Of a stretch of DNA of 64,000 nucleotides, positions 44,713 to 55,714 are shown piece after piece. Position 1 is the first letter of the stretch. Each line of letters starts with the position of its first letter. The DNA comes from Ramazzottius varieornatus (taxonomy: Eukaryota; Tardigrada; Eutardigrada; Parachela; Ramazzottiidae). The stretch spans positions 221,739 through 285,738 of the forward strand of contig BDGG01000001.1 of the NCBI GenBank assembly GCA_001949185.1, given 5' to 3'. Both the position numbers and the translations under genes were made by a program. The notes under the pieces are model-generated. The model saw only the letters and a list, made by a program, of their open reading frames with translations. It was not told where the DNA came from and ran no database searches.

Positions 44713-45205
44713 GGAAGGAGAAGAAGAGGAGAAAGGGATTCTCAAAAACAGAAGTGATGAGCTTGCATGCTGAAGCACGATGTAGCTGTGTCAATCAACA
44801 AAGAATCAACCACATGGAAATCAAACCGCTTGATTGACTAACTATGTACCGCCCAGATTTTGACGTCCCTTCCGGTTCCTGTATAGGCTTCCAGGATTTC
44901 ATTCGCCAGTCTACGCCAGTTTCAGATGATGGAGCAGACTCTTCTCTACCATTCTATCATACCAGAATATTTCGGGAAGGCGGAGGACAGGCATAATCCC
45001 CTCGTCAGCCGTCAAACCACCCCTCGTCCACCGGTAATGGACTGTCACGTAATGTGACATGCATTACTGTACTGTATTGAAGAAAAAGGGAAAGCGCGCC
45101 GGAAGTCAATGGTGCATGCACTATTAAGATAACAGGGCGCATTACCAGTGGAACAGAATGCACAGCTAGCGCTCACACAAAGCCACACTATACCGAGGTG
45201 CATCC

Positions 45206-45702
45206 TCACGCACCTGCATACCTACAATGTGCAAGTGTGTCTGTGACCATTTGCATTATTTTTGTTCTGGACTTTCTTCTGATTTTCGTGATTTTCTGGA
45301 CGTTCTTTTCTGCTTTGAAGTAGCGTGGGTTGCTTGTTAGCCTGTAGACGTGGACAACAGGTCTCTGGGAGTAAGTTCTGACCTTCCTGGGGAAAGCTGA
45401 CCGCTGGCTATCGAGGAAACTGCTGACCAGTTCAGTCACCGTACTGCGATATTCCATTCAACTTTACCGTCTTCTTTGATGCTTCCAAGCTTTGCCCTAA
45501 CTTCCACAAGCTCCTCAAAGCTTCTACCAAGATTATTGGACGGAATCCGAGTCGGTGGTGGATGTCTGACGGTGGATAAGTCATCCGTCGAGGTGAGAGT
45601 GTTCACTTCGATAACTTTCCGTGTCGCGCAGTCACATGAGCTATATTTCAAAAATTTGCGCGAGTTGATCAGGGCTGACCAATTGTCGTTTGCTGTATCC
45701 AC
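45206..45702 (-). CDS. Two overlapping minus-strand ORFs, possibly one gene
   Basis: Frame 45702-45436 (88 codons, FEELVEVRAKLGSIKEDGK near its end) overlaps frame 45457-45206 (83 codons, basic, VVHVYRLTSNPRYFKAEK). Composition suggests coding, but no splice site that joins them in phase was found. Not recognised. Divergent from the LRR-type gene at 45806. Confidence 0.25.
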
Positions 45703-45805
45703 TCAGAGCGGCGCACTTTATACAGCGATATACTGATATAGTGCGCGAGTTTTAAACAAGTGTTTGCTTGCTTTTAGTTGCAGGTTGTCGCGTTCCGAAT
45801 CCAAA

Positions 45806-46709
45806 ATGCTGCTACTGTACGCTCTGTTGTTGGTGTTCTTCGCTGGAACCGAACAGGCCTGTCCGCTCAAGTGTTCCTGTCAACTGGAGGCGGTGATTGA
45901 CTGCCGTGACATGGCCTTGACAAGCTTGGGCGGGGAGGATGGAGTGATTGACGGGAGTATCCGAACGGTAAGTTTGCGAACTGACCTGACCTGACCTGAC
46001 TTGACTTGACATACGTGACAAGACACCCAAAATTGTAATGTTTCTAACTTTAACGTTCTCACTGGATAAAGCTGGATGGTATGTGGTGACAAACCATTTA
46101 CAGATGTTCACAATGTGTATTTTAAATTCCAATAGTTGTAATCATTTTCAGATCCTGGCTCGTGACAACTCGCTTCGCCACGTGAGCGTGTCTTTGCTGT
46201 TGATGTCCTACCCGAAATTGAAGCTGCTAGTTCTAACCACTAATGCCGACCTGGAGTGTCCATCGCAGCAGCCGGAAGTTGCCATTGTGGGATGCTTGTA
46301 CAGTAGCACCAACGTCGCTCAAACTACAACCGCCGCACCAACAACTCGCTCAACCACCTCCATCAAGACTAATGCAATAAATCCATACATCAATGAAAGC
46401 GGTGTGGATAATGTCAGCCAAGCCTCCGAAGCTCCTCAAAGTATTTTTCGTTTTCTCAAACGTTTTTAAGTATTTTCGATGCGGTTTTTTGTAATTTTAG
46501 ATCCAACGTGGAAGGTCACGGTATATGTGGCAGTGGGAGTTGTGGCAAGCGTGATCTTTGTTGCGGCTTTTGTCGGTGCAGTGTACTTCGCTTGTCGAAA
46601 GTTTCGCAAGGACCAGCCACTGGAATTTTACAGTCCCCGTAGTCTCGTTAACCCGAATGCTGTTTACGCGTCGCGCCTTGACGAGACTGACTCGATTGAG
46701 TCGGAATAG
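45806..46709 (+). CDS. Small LRR N-cap transmembrane protein, host copy with introns
   Basis: Exons 45806-45967, 46152-46440 and 46501-46709 join in frame to 219 aa. Signal peptide MLLLYALLLVFFAGTEQA, then an LRRNT-type cap CPLKCSCQLEAVIDCRD. A short leucine-rich stretch follows (ILARDNSLRHVSVSLLLM, YPKLKLLVL). Next come a C-terminal Cys pair, a Thr-rich stalk and a transmembrane helix (VYVAVGVVASVIFVAAFVG), with a short tail ending DSIESE. AATAAA at about 46899. A related intronless protein is encoded inside the Polinton at 57.6-58.2 kb. The intron has a CTGAC/CTTGA microsatellite. Possible receptor or adhesion protein. Confidence 0.8.
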
Positions 46710-46954
46710 TGTGCTGACCTGGACGTTTACTCATCTATTGCAGAGGTTTTTGGTAGCTTCTTTCCCAGACAGATCTGTACAGTCCTTCAGATTTCGCTTG
46801 TTTACAGATGCTTCTGACGTCTGATGTGGATTTTACTTGAGAAGTTTATGTACTTTTAGCATTCTTTTGTTGAAACGGTGAACAGTGAGAATTCATGTGA
46901 AATAAAACGTGTCAACTGCCGGATATTTACCGTGGAGTGATAACAAGTGACAAA

Positions 46955-47160
46955 AGTCTGGTTAGTTGCCGTGAGCCTTTGTGCCGATGGGATGACAGGC
47001 TGAGATTTCTGTGCAAACAAGATCATTAACACGTTCATGACCTATGGGCGGTGTCGAATCACCTGTCGTGAGCGCTATGATAATGAGTCGACAGGTCGTA
47101 ATTTCTGTGAGAACAATTTCATCAACAGGTTCATGACCTGAGCTGGAATATGGTCGGCAC
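46955..47160. repeat. Imperfect tandem duplication
   Basis: Two copies of about 100 bp share GATGACAGG/GTCGACAGG, ATTTCTGTG and AACA(C/G)GTTCATGACCT. The rest of 46.71-47.65 kb shows no gene. Confidence 0.6.
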
Positions 47161-47653
47161 AAGGATGGAATAAAAGCACCACCCCGACGGCGTCGTAAAA
47201 CAAAGATGGAATATTTCAAGTAGTCAACACTCGAAATCGGTCACACCCACCTTCCCGAGTCAAGCAATCATATAAAAGAGCTCCAACTCTGGAATATTTC
47301 TTATCAGTTTGATTTTCCGGCATGTCTGTCGTTGCTTTGAACGTTTCAGTCAAAGTTCGGATTTCCAGCCTTGGCAAAGCAAACGAAGTGTAGGGTTTTT
47401 TACGTGATCGCTGCAAGCTCTGTTACCGCTTCTTTTACCAAGCTCCTCGCTTCTTAGTTTGCCAGATTTCTCATTTCCTCGTTACTGACGAACCATCCGT
47501 TGTGCTTTTCCAAATCCGTGTAAAGCCAGCTCCTGCCCTTCATCCCCGTCCGATCCTCGACACGTTCCGATCTTTTCGTCGCATCGACCAAACGCTGACC
47601 GACCGCGGCGTTATCTCCCCCTTTACCTTCGCTACAGTCCGATAAAACTCATC

Positions 47654-49177
47654 ATGGCCCAAACCTACAACGCGATTGCAGTCTACAATCCGGAGCAGCC
47701 ACAAGTCGACCGACTAAAGCTCTGCGACACACGGAACGTCTTGTTCACGGTAAGTGCTGCCACCTGCTAACTTTACGGTACTATTGTAGGAATTTTCGAC
47801 GAATAATTGGATTCGGACCAGACTATGTCCAATTTACTTTACCAAGTTTAAGCGTTCATCAATGAACCATCCACTTTTTGATCGACTCATAAACTCGTAC
47901 TAGACGGGGCGTATAAAATGGACATGAACTGGGCTGTTGCAGAAAATTTTTGCTGACTTTCGGATTGCGCATAATTTGATACTATTTGTTCCTTGAACAG
48001 CCGAAAAACTTTTCAGCTGTAACGAGCGCACTGTACTATCCTCGTGGCATTACGTATCATTTTTAGCTAAAAGATTGTGCGGGCGGTTTCTCCTACTAGA
48101 ACGAGCAGTTCGTTTTCGACTTCCGCCGATAATCTGAGAGGAAGAATGGCTATGTTGCATGGTCGGGGGAAGAAGCCCTGCGTATAAGTCTATCCGACTT
48201 TGACAACTTTGTCGGATGGATGCAGGGTTTGATGGCACAGCTCAAGTTGGGGGAGAGCCGGGGTAGACGTCTTCACTATTTGTGTGAAGCCGGGAACGCC
48301 GAAACTGACATAGATGGGCGGGGAAACGTCAGGTTCACCAAGCAGGGTTTTAAGGTGACATCCTTCGAGCTAGACATGCACCAAATGGGCGCCTTCATGG
48401 CAGGCATCATAGAACGGCGAGATTTCTCCGAGAGCACCCAGGGATCGCTCTCGCCACACCGCGTCTGGAAGCGGGAACGTGACTTTTTCAATCAGCAGCA
48501 GGGGTTCAATCAGCCTCAACAGCGAAATTTTAACCAGCAGCTGCAGCAGGTCAATTACCAGCCTACACAACAGACATTTAATCGGCAGCCGGGAAATGAT
48601 GAACGTGAACCGCCATGTGTTGGACGTCAAGTGGTGCAAACATACAACCAAACCCAGGGGTTCATTCAACAGCATGGGCAGGGGTTCCCGGCCCCGCCGA
48701 TGCTTCCCCCAATTCTTTTCTGCAGTCGCAAGGAAGACCAGCGGGACAAGAAGACCGACATGCTGATCGAAATCAAGAAAGAACCGCTTGAAATCGAGAA
48801 CATCAGCCCGTAAGACGCTGAAGTGTTTGGACAGTGAAAATTTGGGTTTCTACCATAGTATAGAATAGCGTGTTCAAACTATACTATGTCTTTCAGGCCC
48901 AATACCAGCAAGCCCCAGCCTCCACCCGCTACCGCCAATGCTAATGGCATAGGGGATAAGAAGTGAGTGTGACTCCATTCCATTTCGATATTAGCTACGC
49001 GCTCCAATTTCTTTTACTGTACTGCGAGCTATCTTGTAACTTCTTGTCTTCAGGTTGGTGGACGAGTTTGAGTTGTCTGGGCCGCGACTCATCCGCACAG
49101 TTGGACCGAAGCGCAAGAACGGATTCGACAACGAGAACGCGGAAGTCAAGATTACGGCCAAGAAGACGAAGAAGTAA
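47654..49177 (+). CDS. Multi-exon gene of unknown function, Gln-rich
   Basis: Exons 47654-47749, about 48139-48809, 48897-48962 and 49054-49177 join in frame, about 318 aa. The N-terminal part (VYNPEQPQVDRLKL, GYVAWSGEEALRISLSDF, DNFVGWMQGLMAQLKLG) looks globular. Then comes a Gln/Asn-rich stretch (FNQPQQRNFNQQLQQ) and a basic tail (VGPKRKNGF, ITAKKTKK). If the second exon started at the better acceptor near 48100 it would contain an in-frame TAA, so the acceptor at 48138 was chosen. A sumoylation-type motif (IKKEP) is present. Not recognised; it lies directly upstream of the Polinton polymerase remnant and may or may not belong to it. Confidence 0.55.
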
Positions 49178-49251
49178 TGGCGCGTCCATTTGTTTTTGCT
49201 CCTACTCGCCATTCTTATTATCGAGTCATTCAGCCTTTTACTATCAACCAT

Positions 49252-51161
49252 TATGAGTACTTTAACACGAGTGATAGAACTGCTTATCCCTAATAATATT
49301 CTAAGCCTCGCCGACTACGATTTTGTTCTGGAGCAAGTCTTTACTCAGTTCTTGAACGACATGATTACGAAATTCCAAATCTGCGTCAATGATCGTTTGC
49401 GACTTGTGTTCAAACATCCTCAAATGCTGAACTCATCCGTATCAATGCCTTTAGCCTACAGACGGCAGCTCAGCGCACGGGGACTGTTGAACTTTATCGA
49501 AAGCCTCCTCCGAAGTGGGGAAAGTTTTTGGATATTTGATGGGGAAATGGTTGTGAACTTGACCTTGTTCAGGAACCCGGAAGGTTCAGGGTCGGCTTCT
49601 CGGGTAAATGCTCCGCAGCAGTTTAGATCAGCAGAGCGAAAGAGCCTGTCGCATGCGATTGTGTCCATCCAACCTAGCATGTGGGATCCAGACAATAATC
49701 TGTGTTGCGCTCGTTCGATAGTCGTGAGCCTTTCGAAGATAGAGGACACGCTGGCAGAATACCATGCAGTTCGGGACTCGAGAATGAAGTTGCAATGCGA
49801 GCGCGCCAGGCAGCTTCATCTCAGATGAGGGTGTTCCCTTTGGGCCGTGTGGTCTTCCACGGATCGAGCTCTTCCAGAAACTACTAGCCAAACGTGTGAT
49901 CCAGCTGCTGGCGTTTAATTCTAACGCCAACAGAGCTCCAATGAATAACAGTCCGCACTTCCCCAAGCTAGCAGCATTCTTGTACGATGCTGGGCACTTT
50001 GATGCGGTTACAAAGCCGCACCGTATTGTCGGCAAGGATGCTCGATGTGGAGGTACGTAAACTAACGTTTCCGGCAAATTGAAAACTACCTTTAAAGCAT
50101 TATTCAAAATTGCAATGTTCGGTCAAACCTGGGTACTGTGTAAATTTTGGTGGACGCAACTTGATTTGCGTCCATGGTTTTTATGCTCGGTCAGACCCTG
50201 GGTACCGTGAAAATTTTAGTGGACGCAGCCTGATTTGCGTCCATGAAAATTAGACCGGCCTGCGTTACATCCATAAATCCGAGGTAGTTTAACAGCCCTA
50301 CATTTACGAGTTTTATACTGGTGGATTGCAGTGGGCTTCGAGTTTGTCAACAACCCAGCACAGCATGCCTGCGCCAGAGCCTGCTCTAGATGCCACCAAT
50401 TTGAGTGTTCGTCCAGACAAAACCCTCAGCCGTGCACAATCACCTGCAAAGACTGCCGGAACAAGTTTTCTGCTGAAGACTGCTACCAAAACCACCTCAG
50501 GTGTATCGTTCGATGCGACGCAAAGAAGGAAGCCAAATCAACTTGCCATGCTTACGAGCGATGTGCAGATTGCTACAGTTTTATCAGAGCTCCCGGACGC
50601 CCAAGATCCGACCCATACGACTGCGATGCTCAATATTGCTCGGTGTGCAAGAAGTTCGTATCTCATGGTCATCGGTGCTATATGAAGACCGGCAGTGCTG
50701 CCATTCCGAAAAGAACTTTGGTGGCAACAAGCAAGAAGAGCTATGCCGCAGGAGAAGAGCACGGAGTCGAAGATTTGGTTTTCGGAGCTGAAGACTTCTT
50801 ACCAGATGGCCAAGCTCAACCACCAGCCGCTAGAACGCGAGGTAAAAAATGCCTGCTCGGTAGATTTCTAAAACCTTCCCGCTGGCCTGTGTCAATTTGA
50901 TTCCACCCCGTTTAATTTCGTTATGGTTTTTTTTTCTTTCAAGGACATCATGATCAACGGACATTTACTTAAGATTTTGAATGTATGCTCGATCTTGCTA
51001 CCGGAATGCACAGTCCCAACTGCCTCGACTTTATTTGTCTCGAAGACCCTACTATCACGGAGACCTTCTATGGAGCAGAGTGCCACATGCAGTTTCTTGA
51101 CTGGGTCTTTGAGAACTGCACCAACTGCACCTTTTTGGCGCACAATACCAGTCGGTAAGAG
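49252..51161 (+). pseudogene. Protein-primed DNA polymerase B, N-terminal part only
   Basis: Three blocks in order. Block 1 (49252-50052) contains GVPFGPCGLPRIELFQ, typical of Polinton polymerases, and has a frame break at about 49828. Block 2 (50331-50842) is a Cys/His-rich zinc-binding region. Block 3 (to about 51161) contains the exonuclease I motif DFEC and then FLAHNTSR, the start of exonuclease II. The polymerase palm and thumb are absent. The gaps between blocks begin GT and end AG (50053-50329, 50842-50943), so they look like introns, which such elements normally lack; the first gap holds a tandem repeat. Not functional. Confidence 0.8.
50108..50246. repeat. Tandem hairpin repeat inside the polymerase remnant
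   Basis: Two copies of about 70 bp, each with a TCGGTCA(A/G)ACC start, AAATTTT and the hairpin TGGACGCA then TTGCGTCCA type (TGGACGCAACTTGATTTGCG in copy 1). A third copy in the same orientation is at 58355-58430. Confidence 0.8.
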
Positions 51162-51504
51162 ACTACATTGTAAAAAGTTGTAAAATTAATGTTAAAATCT
51201 GATCTCTTATAGGTACTTATACATTTAAAATACATCTCATGTCAGCCGCCCTGAAAACGGCCCCTTATTGTCGGCCATTTATTTTAGCGAAGTACCATCA
51301 GTGCACTACTGAAATTTTCTGGCAACGCACTTCTGATAAATAATTTGTTGGACCCGAGCATTTTCTCGTTTCCGCACTGGTCGACGATTGTGTTGAGCTG
51401 GAAAATTTACGTTGCAGTGAAGCATTTGGTTTTGTCGACGAAGATTCTGAAGATTTTGTACACGATAAGACTTTTGCATTTCCTGAATAAGATGCAGCAG
51501 AATA

Positions 51505-51777
51505 ATGGCCGATCTTTTGGGAAAGTCAAGTAACATTGTGTTTTGGACGTTATACCATGCTTTACCTTTTTTCTTGTCGCATGCCGTGCGAATCGCTGTA
51601 GGCGCCAGTGGATACTTCCCTAATAAAATAACCGTACAAGCAGCTGCATCAAGTCTTCTAAATTGGGCCGTCTCGTCAGCGCCTAACATTGTCAGCGATC
51701 TTTTTACAAGTGGCGATGCTCGCGAAACCTTGACAACTTCTACGGAAACAAAACCTCCGGAATGGAAACAAAATTAA
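51505..51777 (+). CDS. Small Polinton protein with hydrophobic segment, unknown
   Basis: 90 codons, starting at ATG 51505. The N-terminal half is hydrophobic (WTLYHALPFFLSHAVRI), the rest polar and Ala/Ser/Thr-rich. It overlaps the next gene by 16 nt in another frame, which suits a compact viral-type layout. Function unknown. Confidence 0.45.
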   Translation: MADLLGKSSNIVFWTLYHALPFFLSHAVRIAVGASGYFPNKITVQAAASSLLNWAVSSAPNIVSDLFTSGDARETLTTSTETKPPEWKQN

Positions 51778-52328
51778 ACGGCACTATTTCACATCCAGCA
51801 ACAGTACTATTGTCAGGGATGAGCGGTAGTGGTAAGACCACCTTCATGCAACGACTTCTGCTACGCGATAAAATAAAGCCTAATCCTACGCGTATTGCTT
51901 GGTTATACGCGCAATGGCAACCAATTTATGATGCGCTGACCAATGCCGCACTACCAATCGAGTTTCTTGAGGGTATCCCCGCAGCATTATTTATTCATGG
52001 GAGCAGTCATCGAAACTTATCGATATTTTATCTGATTCATAACATTTTTTGGAAGAGTAGAGTGGCGAGGGAGATTAGGCTGAATGCCAAGTACATTATT
52101 GTGTTCCGTGGAGCCTCCGACTCTGAGCCTCTGCTTCGTCTTGGGCACCAGCTCTTCCCTCGTCGACCTAAATATTTTGAAGAGGCAGTGGACTACTGCA
52201 TGGCCAAGGACAATGGATATCTCATTATCCAGCTGTACCCCAACATCGCGGACGACGAGCGCCTTATGACCGATATCTTTGGCGAAAACCCTTACAAGTC
52301 TACTGTAGTCTTCAAAGCCATCAACTAA
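51762..52328 (+). pseudogene. FtsK/HerA-type packaging ATPase with internal deletion
   Basis: Genome-packaging ATPase of Polintons and related viruses. The Walker A motif is intact (LLSGMSGSGKTTF). The conserved C-terminal half is also intact (GSSHRNLSIFYLIHNIFW, LNAKYIIVFRG, NGYLIIQLYPN). At 188 aa it is shorter than usual: between FLEGIP and AALFIHGSSHRN the segment that should hold Walker B (hydrophobic strand ending Asp-Asp) is missing, yet the frame is kept. It therefore should not hydrolyse ATP. Confidence 0.85.
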
Positions 52329-52329
52329 A

Positions 52330-52654
52330 ATGGAAGACACATCCACCGCTAAAAGCTTAGATCTTCTCACTGTCGCGCGGCGACGCCAATGTTTCCAAAG
52401 CTTTGCTAAAGAACGCCGATGACACGCTCGTGGACGCCATCTCGGATTGCTGTTTACAGATCGTAAATGGGACAGTAAAGATTGAGCACGAAAGCGCACG
52501 TCGCAAGCTGGAAAAGTTGCAACCTATTCTGCAGCAGCTGGCTGAGAAAAGCTACTCAAGAAAGAAAAAGCGCGAGCTGCTGTTAGGAAAGGGTCTGCGA
52601 GTCTTGGAGATTTGTCTTCCGCCTGCATTGCAGTTTTTCTTATCTCTCTTATAA
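52330..52654 (+). pseudogene. Small conserved Polinton protein, frame broken
   Basis: The main part (52403-52654) reads LVDAISDCCLQIVNGTVK, then KLEKLQPILQQLAEKSYSR, KKKRELLLGKG and a hydrophobic end. This pattern (two helices, basic stretch, hydrophobic tail) is a common short protein near Polinton capsid genes. A start codon at 52330 is in another frame; the switch lies near 52385. Role unknown. Confidence 0.6.
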
Positions 52655-52680
52655 CATGGCTCGTCGAATGTAGTTGATAA

Positions 52681-53290
52681 GTGAGGAGCGGTTACGGTAC
52701 CGACTTAAACAGCCGCAATAAGGTCTTTGCGCTGGCGGATGCTCACGAGCGAATGGATAACGCGGACGGTTCTACGCGGATGCCCGGCAAGTTGACGCGC
52801 ATTGCACATAACAATCTGCCTGTGCAACCTAGCATAAGTAACTTGGACCGTCGAGCGGAAACGGTACAGTAGGAAAATTTCAGAAATCACACGCCGAAAA
52901 GTTTATTCGTTTCCTATGGGAGATCGGCATGGACATTACCGACGCAATGGAGCCAGTCGTCGACGAAACCGTGAGGACCGGAGCCAACTTGGCCGATATA
53001 ATCCACTGGGTTACAAACCCCATCAACCACTCTTACGCCCCCCGCAGTTGGAATCGTTTATGAACCTGCTCGCCCGCAACTTTATGCCTGCTACCATGAT
53101 ACCCAACAAGGACAGACGCTCGATGTACGCCACTTTGCAGCAGGATAAAGACCTCTATGGTGAGAAACCTTCGACCAGCACTGCACAGAATCAGCCAGGA
53201 ATCGGGAGCGCTTCGCAAGACACCTCATTAGACTTGGCTAATCCTATTTCGAACCAAAACGGTAGCGGTGTTAGATGGTCGTTTTATTAG
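52681..53290 (+). pseudogene. Remnants of one or two small Polinton genes
   Basis: Overlapping partial frames: 52681-52872, a frame through 52895-53062 (FLWEIGMDITDAMEP, ADIIHWVTNPINHSY) and 52916-53290 (NLLARNFMPATMIPNKDRRS). They appear to be parts of one region read through frame changes. No assignment. Confidence 0.35.
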
Positions 53291-53872
53291 CTGTATAGTA
53301 GCTGTATACATTTTCAAAGAGTGCATCTCGGGTAGTCTGAGCGCATCTGCATCCACACATTTTCTAGCATTGTTGCAAAAGTGAAGATTCTCAATAGCAA
53401 ACTTCCTCAATAAAGCATCGTTACTCTTCAGATTTTTTGGATACGTGAAACTAAATATAATGCGACGTAGGGCATAACCACGGCATTTGTGGTAAAGGTA
53501 ATAGAGAGAAAAAAGACCACAAAGATCCGAAGATGGGTGTTGTAATTGAGTGTAGTCTTCTTTGTACTTTCCTTCGCACTGCGGTGCCATTCTCGTTATA
53601 AAGTCGTGTATCTCAGCGCCGTAAAAGATGGCTGTCTTTCCAAATGAGTCGAAGAACTCTGCTTCTTTTCCGCTTTGGATCCATACCGCCACCCAGTGCG
53701 TACCACCGTCTCGGTCACTGGCTTTAGACGTATTAATGATGACACCAAATGGGTACCGACGTTTGCGTATTTTGGCAAGATAATCCCGTGGGAAGACGCC
53801 AGCAGTTTTATCCTTCCCATGCGGATCATGATGTAGAGCATCCCACAACTCGAACGTGTTCATGATTCTCAC
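53228..53872 (-). CDS. Adenovirus-type cysteine protease (PRO)
   Basis: Maturation protease of Polinton-type elements, family C5. The Met at 53860 precedes NTFELWDALHHDP. Catalytic residues expected for the family are visible: His in GGTHWVAVW, Asp in EFFDSFG, Gln in YTQLQ and Cys in DLCGLFSLYYLYH. The N-terminal FGVIINTSKAS strand is also conserved. At about 210 aa it is of normal length. It is one of the few frames in the element without an obvious lesion. Confidence 0.85.
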   Translation of the reverse strand: MRIMNTFELWDALHHDPHGKDKTAGVFPRDYLAKIRKRRYPFGVIINTSKASDRDGGTHWVAVWIQSGKEAEFFDSFGKTAIFYGAEIHDFITRMAPQCEGKYKEDYTQLQHPSSDLCGLFSLYYLYHKCRGYALRRIIFSFTYPKNLKSNDALLRKFAIENLHFCNNARKCVDADALRLPEMHSLKMYTATIQLIKRPSNTATVLVRNRISQV

Positions 53873-55160
53873 ACATGTTTATAGGGCAAGAACGGGTTTC
53901 GGCGTTGGTCAATCTCCAGAATGCTGTCTCTATACAAATGAGCGTCATGGTTCCGGGCAAGGCTGCGTGAAAACGCAAATCAAGTCCCACAACACCAGTT
54001 CGGCGTCGACTCAGACAGGACGAATGACCCAGATCGGGTTCAAAAGAGAATTCCATCAAAGCAAACCCTTCATCCCAATGGTCAGGATCAAAGAGCAGAC
54101 TCGAATTTTGAAACATTAGGCCAGTGGTTTCTAGCAGAGAGAGGTATCCATCCCGTTCAAATCCGTTTCCGGGCGTGAACTGGAGAGGGCGTGAGGGGAG
54201 GTTTTCGCCGTTAACGATAAAGCCGACCTGACTGAGGCTGACCGACTCCACCTTTAGCGGGTTTTTCTTGTAATGCCCCGCAATAGCGGCGCTGTCCACA
54301 AGGGCTAAAATTACTTTTTTAGAAATAATGCCTCTAAACAAATCATCTCTGGCAAAACTCATGACTCCGGCGTTGATCGTCAGCTCTAGCACATTCTTTC
54401 CTTCGAAAAAGATTAAAGCGTTTCGCTTGGCCAGCAAAATTTCATGGGCAACCAGAAATTCTGGATCCATCTTTATTTTTCGTATCTTCAATTGCGCTGA
54501 CGTTAAGATTAGCTTCAGTCCCAGTGCTTCCTCCTCACTCATCATGTATGATGCCGCCTTGGCACGATGCAGAATGAGCTTGATATCCATTCGGTTTCGA
54601 ATGAGCAGAGGCTGTTTGGCTAGTTCACTAGGGAACCTAGAGCGTAACTTGCACGTTTGGTCCCCTTTCAGTTGGTTATACCGATTTCGCAGTCTGGAGT
54701 TGGTCATGGCCGCATTCGTCGGAGTGGTCACGGTAGTATCATGACTGCCGGCAGTGTCAAGGTGAATTCCTTGTAGTTCCAACTGCTCTTTAGAGGGTGG
54801 TCCGTAGCCCAACAACGCCTCGGCGTAATTAGCAAAGTTAGCCAGCTGCGACACCCCAGTTACCAGCTCCCCGTTTAAATAAAATTCCTCTGTTTGCTAC
54901 ATGGTGCTGGCAATCGTGTTGATAGGCCCGTAGGTGACGGTGTCGGGAACTATAGAGACACCATCGGCCTTTCGAACTTTAAAATCCGACAGAAGGTAGG
55001 AATTATGTAGGTCTACAAATTCGTCAGGGCTGCCCGTAACTTCAAAGCTGATGGATGCCATGTTTTGACTATTACCCACTGGATTTACATATATCCATTT
55101 TATCCAAATATGACTGTGTAGGGGGTACGCTATTCCTGTACTCGACAGCAGTGTTAACAC
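53865..55160 (-). pseudogene. Double jelly-roll major capsid protein, broken
   Basis: Polinton major capsid protein. The N-terminal strand region (FEVTGSPDEFVDLHNSYLL) lies in 55160-54897; a TAG at 54899-54897 interrupts the frame, which continues directly as EFYLNGELVTGVSQLANFA in the same phase. Then come DIKLILHRAKAASYMM, IRKIKMDPEFLVAHE, ALVDSAAIAGHYKKNPL and DEGFALMEFSFEPDL, the recognisable C-terminal jelly-roll. Near 53930 the frame shifts before the last 20-odd residues. At the very N-terminus (about 55140) another frame change is likely. Not functional as it stands. Confidence 0.8.
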
Positions 55161-55710
55161 AGTTCGCTGAGGCAGGATGTACTTTGGCCATGATTAGGCT
55201 GCAAAGGGGAAGAATGTTGAATGAGTTTCGCAAGTGGTACTCCACGGGCTTTCTTGTTTGTCTTTTTCTTGCGAGAGGCTTTCTTTTTGCTCGATTTGCG
55301 AGGTTTCTTCTTCGATACTGCCTTTTCCGCGACTGACTTTCGTTTGCGTTTTCGTTTGGTGATGCCTACGACCACTGGCTTCGCCTTCTTCGCTCGACGC
55401 TTGCGTCCTGATCCGGTCTGTCGTGCGATCCCCATCAGGCCTCTGATGACGGCCTTGCCCGTACGGTGAATAGCGCTAGCAGCAAAGTCCCGGCCACCGA
55501 CCACGTCGCATAAGGCTGATTTTCCTATGTTAGCGCTGGAATCAGTGTACTTTTGACACCTCGAGCAACGGCGCCAGATAAATTTCCGAAGAATCCGTGC
55601 CCTACTTGTGCGCCAATGCCGACGAATTTTGGTACGGAGCCGCCGGTTGGCTGTAATAGCTGAACGAAAACATGTGCAGGAATGGCAGACGATTCAAAGT
55701 TACTTTCCAT
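55154..55710 (-). pseudogene. Minor capsid / core protein, basic, frameshifted
   Basis: First part (55710-55525): Gly/Val-rich with GIGAQVGHGFFGNLSG, typical of the Polinton minor capsid protein (adenovirus pVI-like N-terminus). It runs into TAG; the next frame (55504-55154) goes on with GRDFAASAIHRTGKAVIRG and then Lys/Arg runs (KRKRKRKS, KKKASRKKKTNKK) as in a DNA-condensing core protein. A single shift near 55530 separates them. Confidence 0.7.
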
Positions 55711-55714
55711 CGTT

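Noticed and set aside
45979-46010. Functional splice enhancer in the CTGAC/CTTGA run
   Set aside because: It is a simple microsatellite just inside an intron; no further support.
48102-48130. In-frame TAA as evidence of stop-codon reassignment
   Set aside because: An alternative acceptor at 48138 removes the stop while keeping phase, and other genes use all three stops normally.
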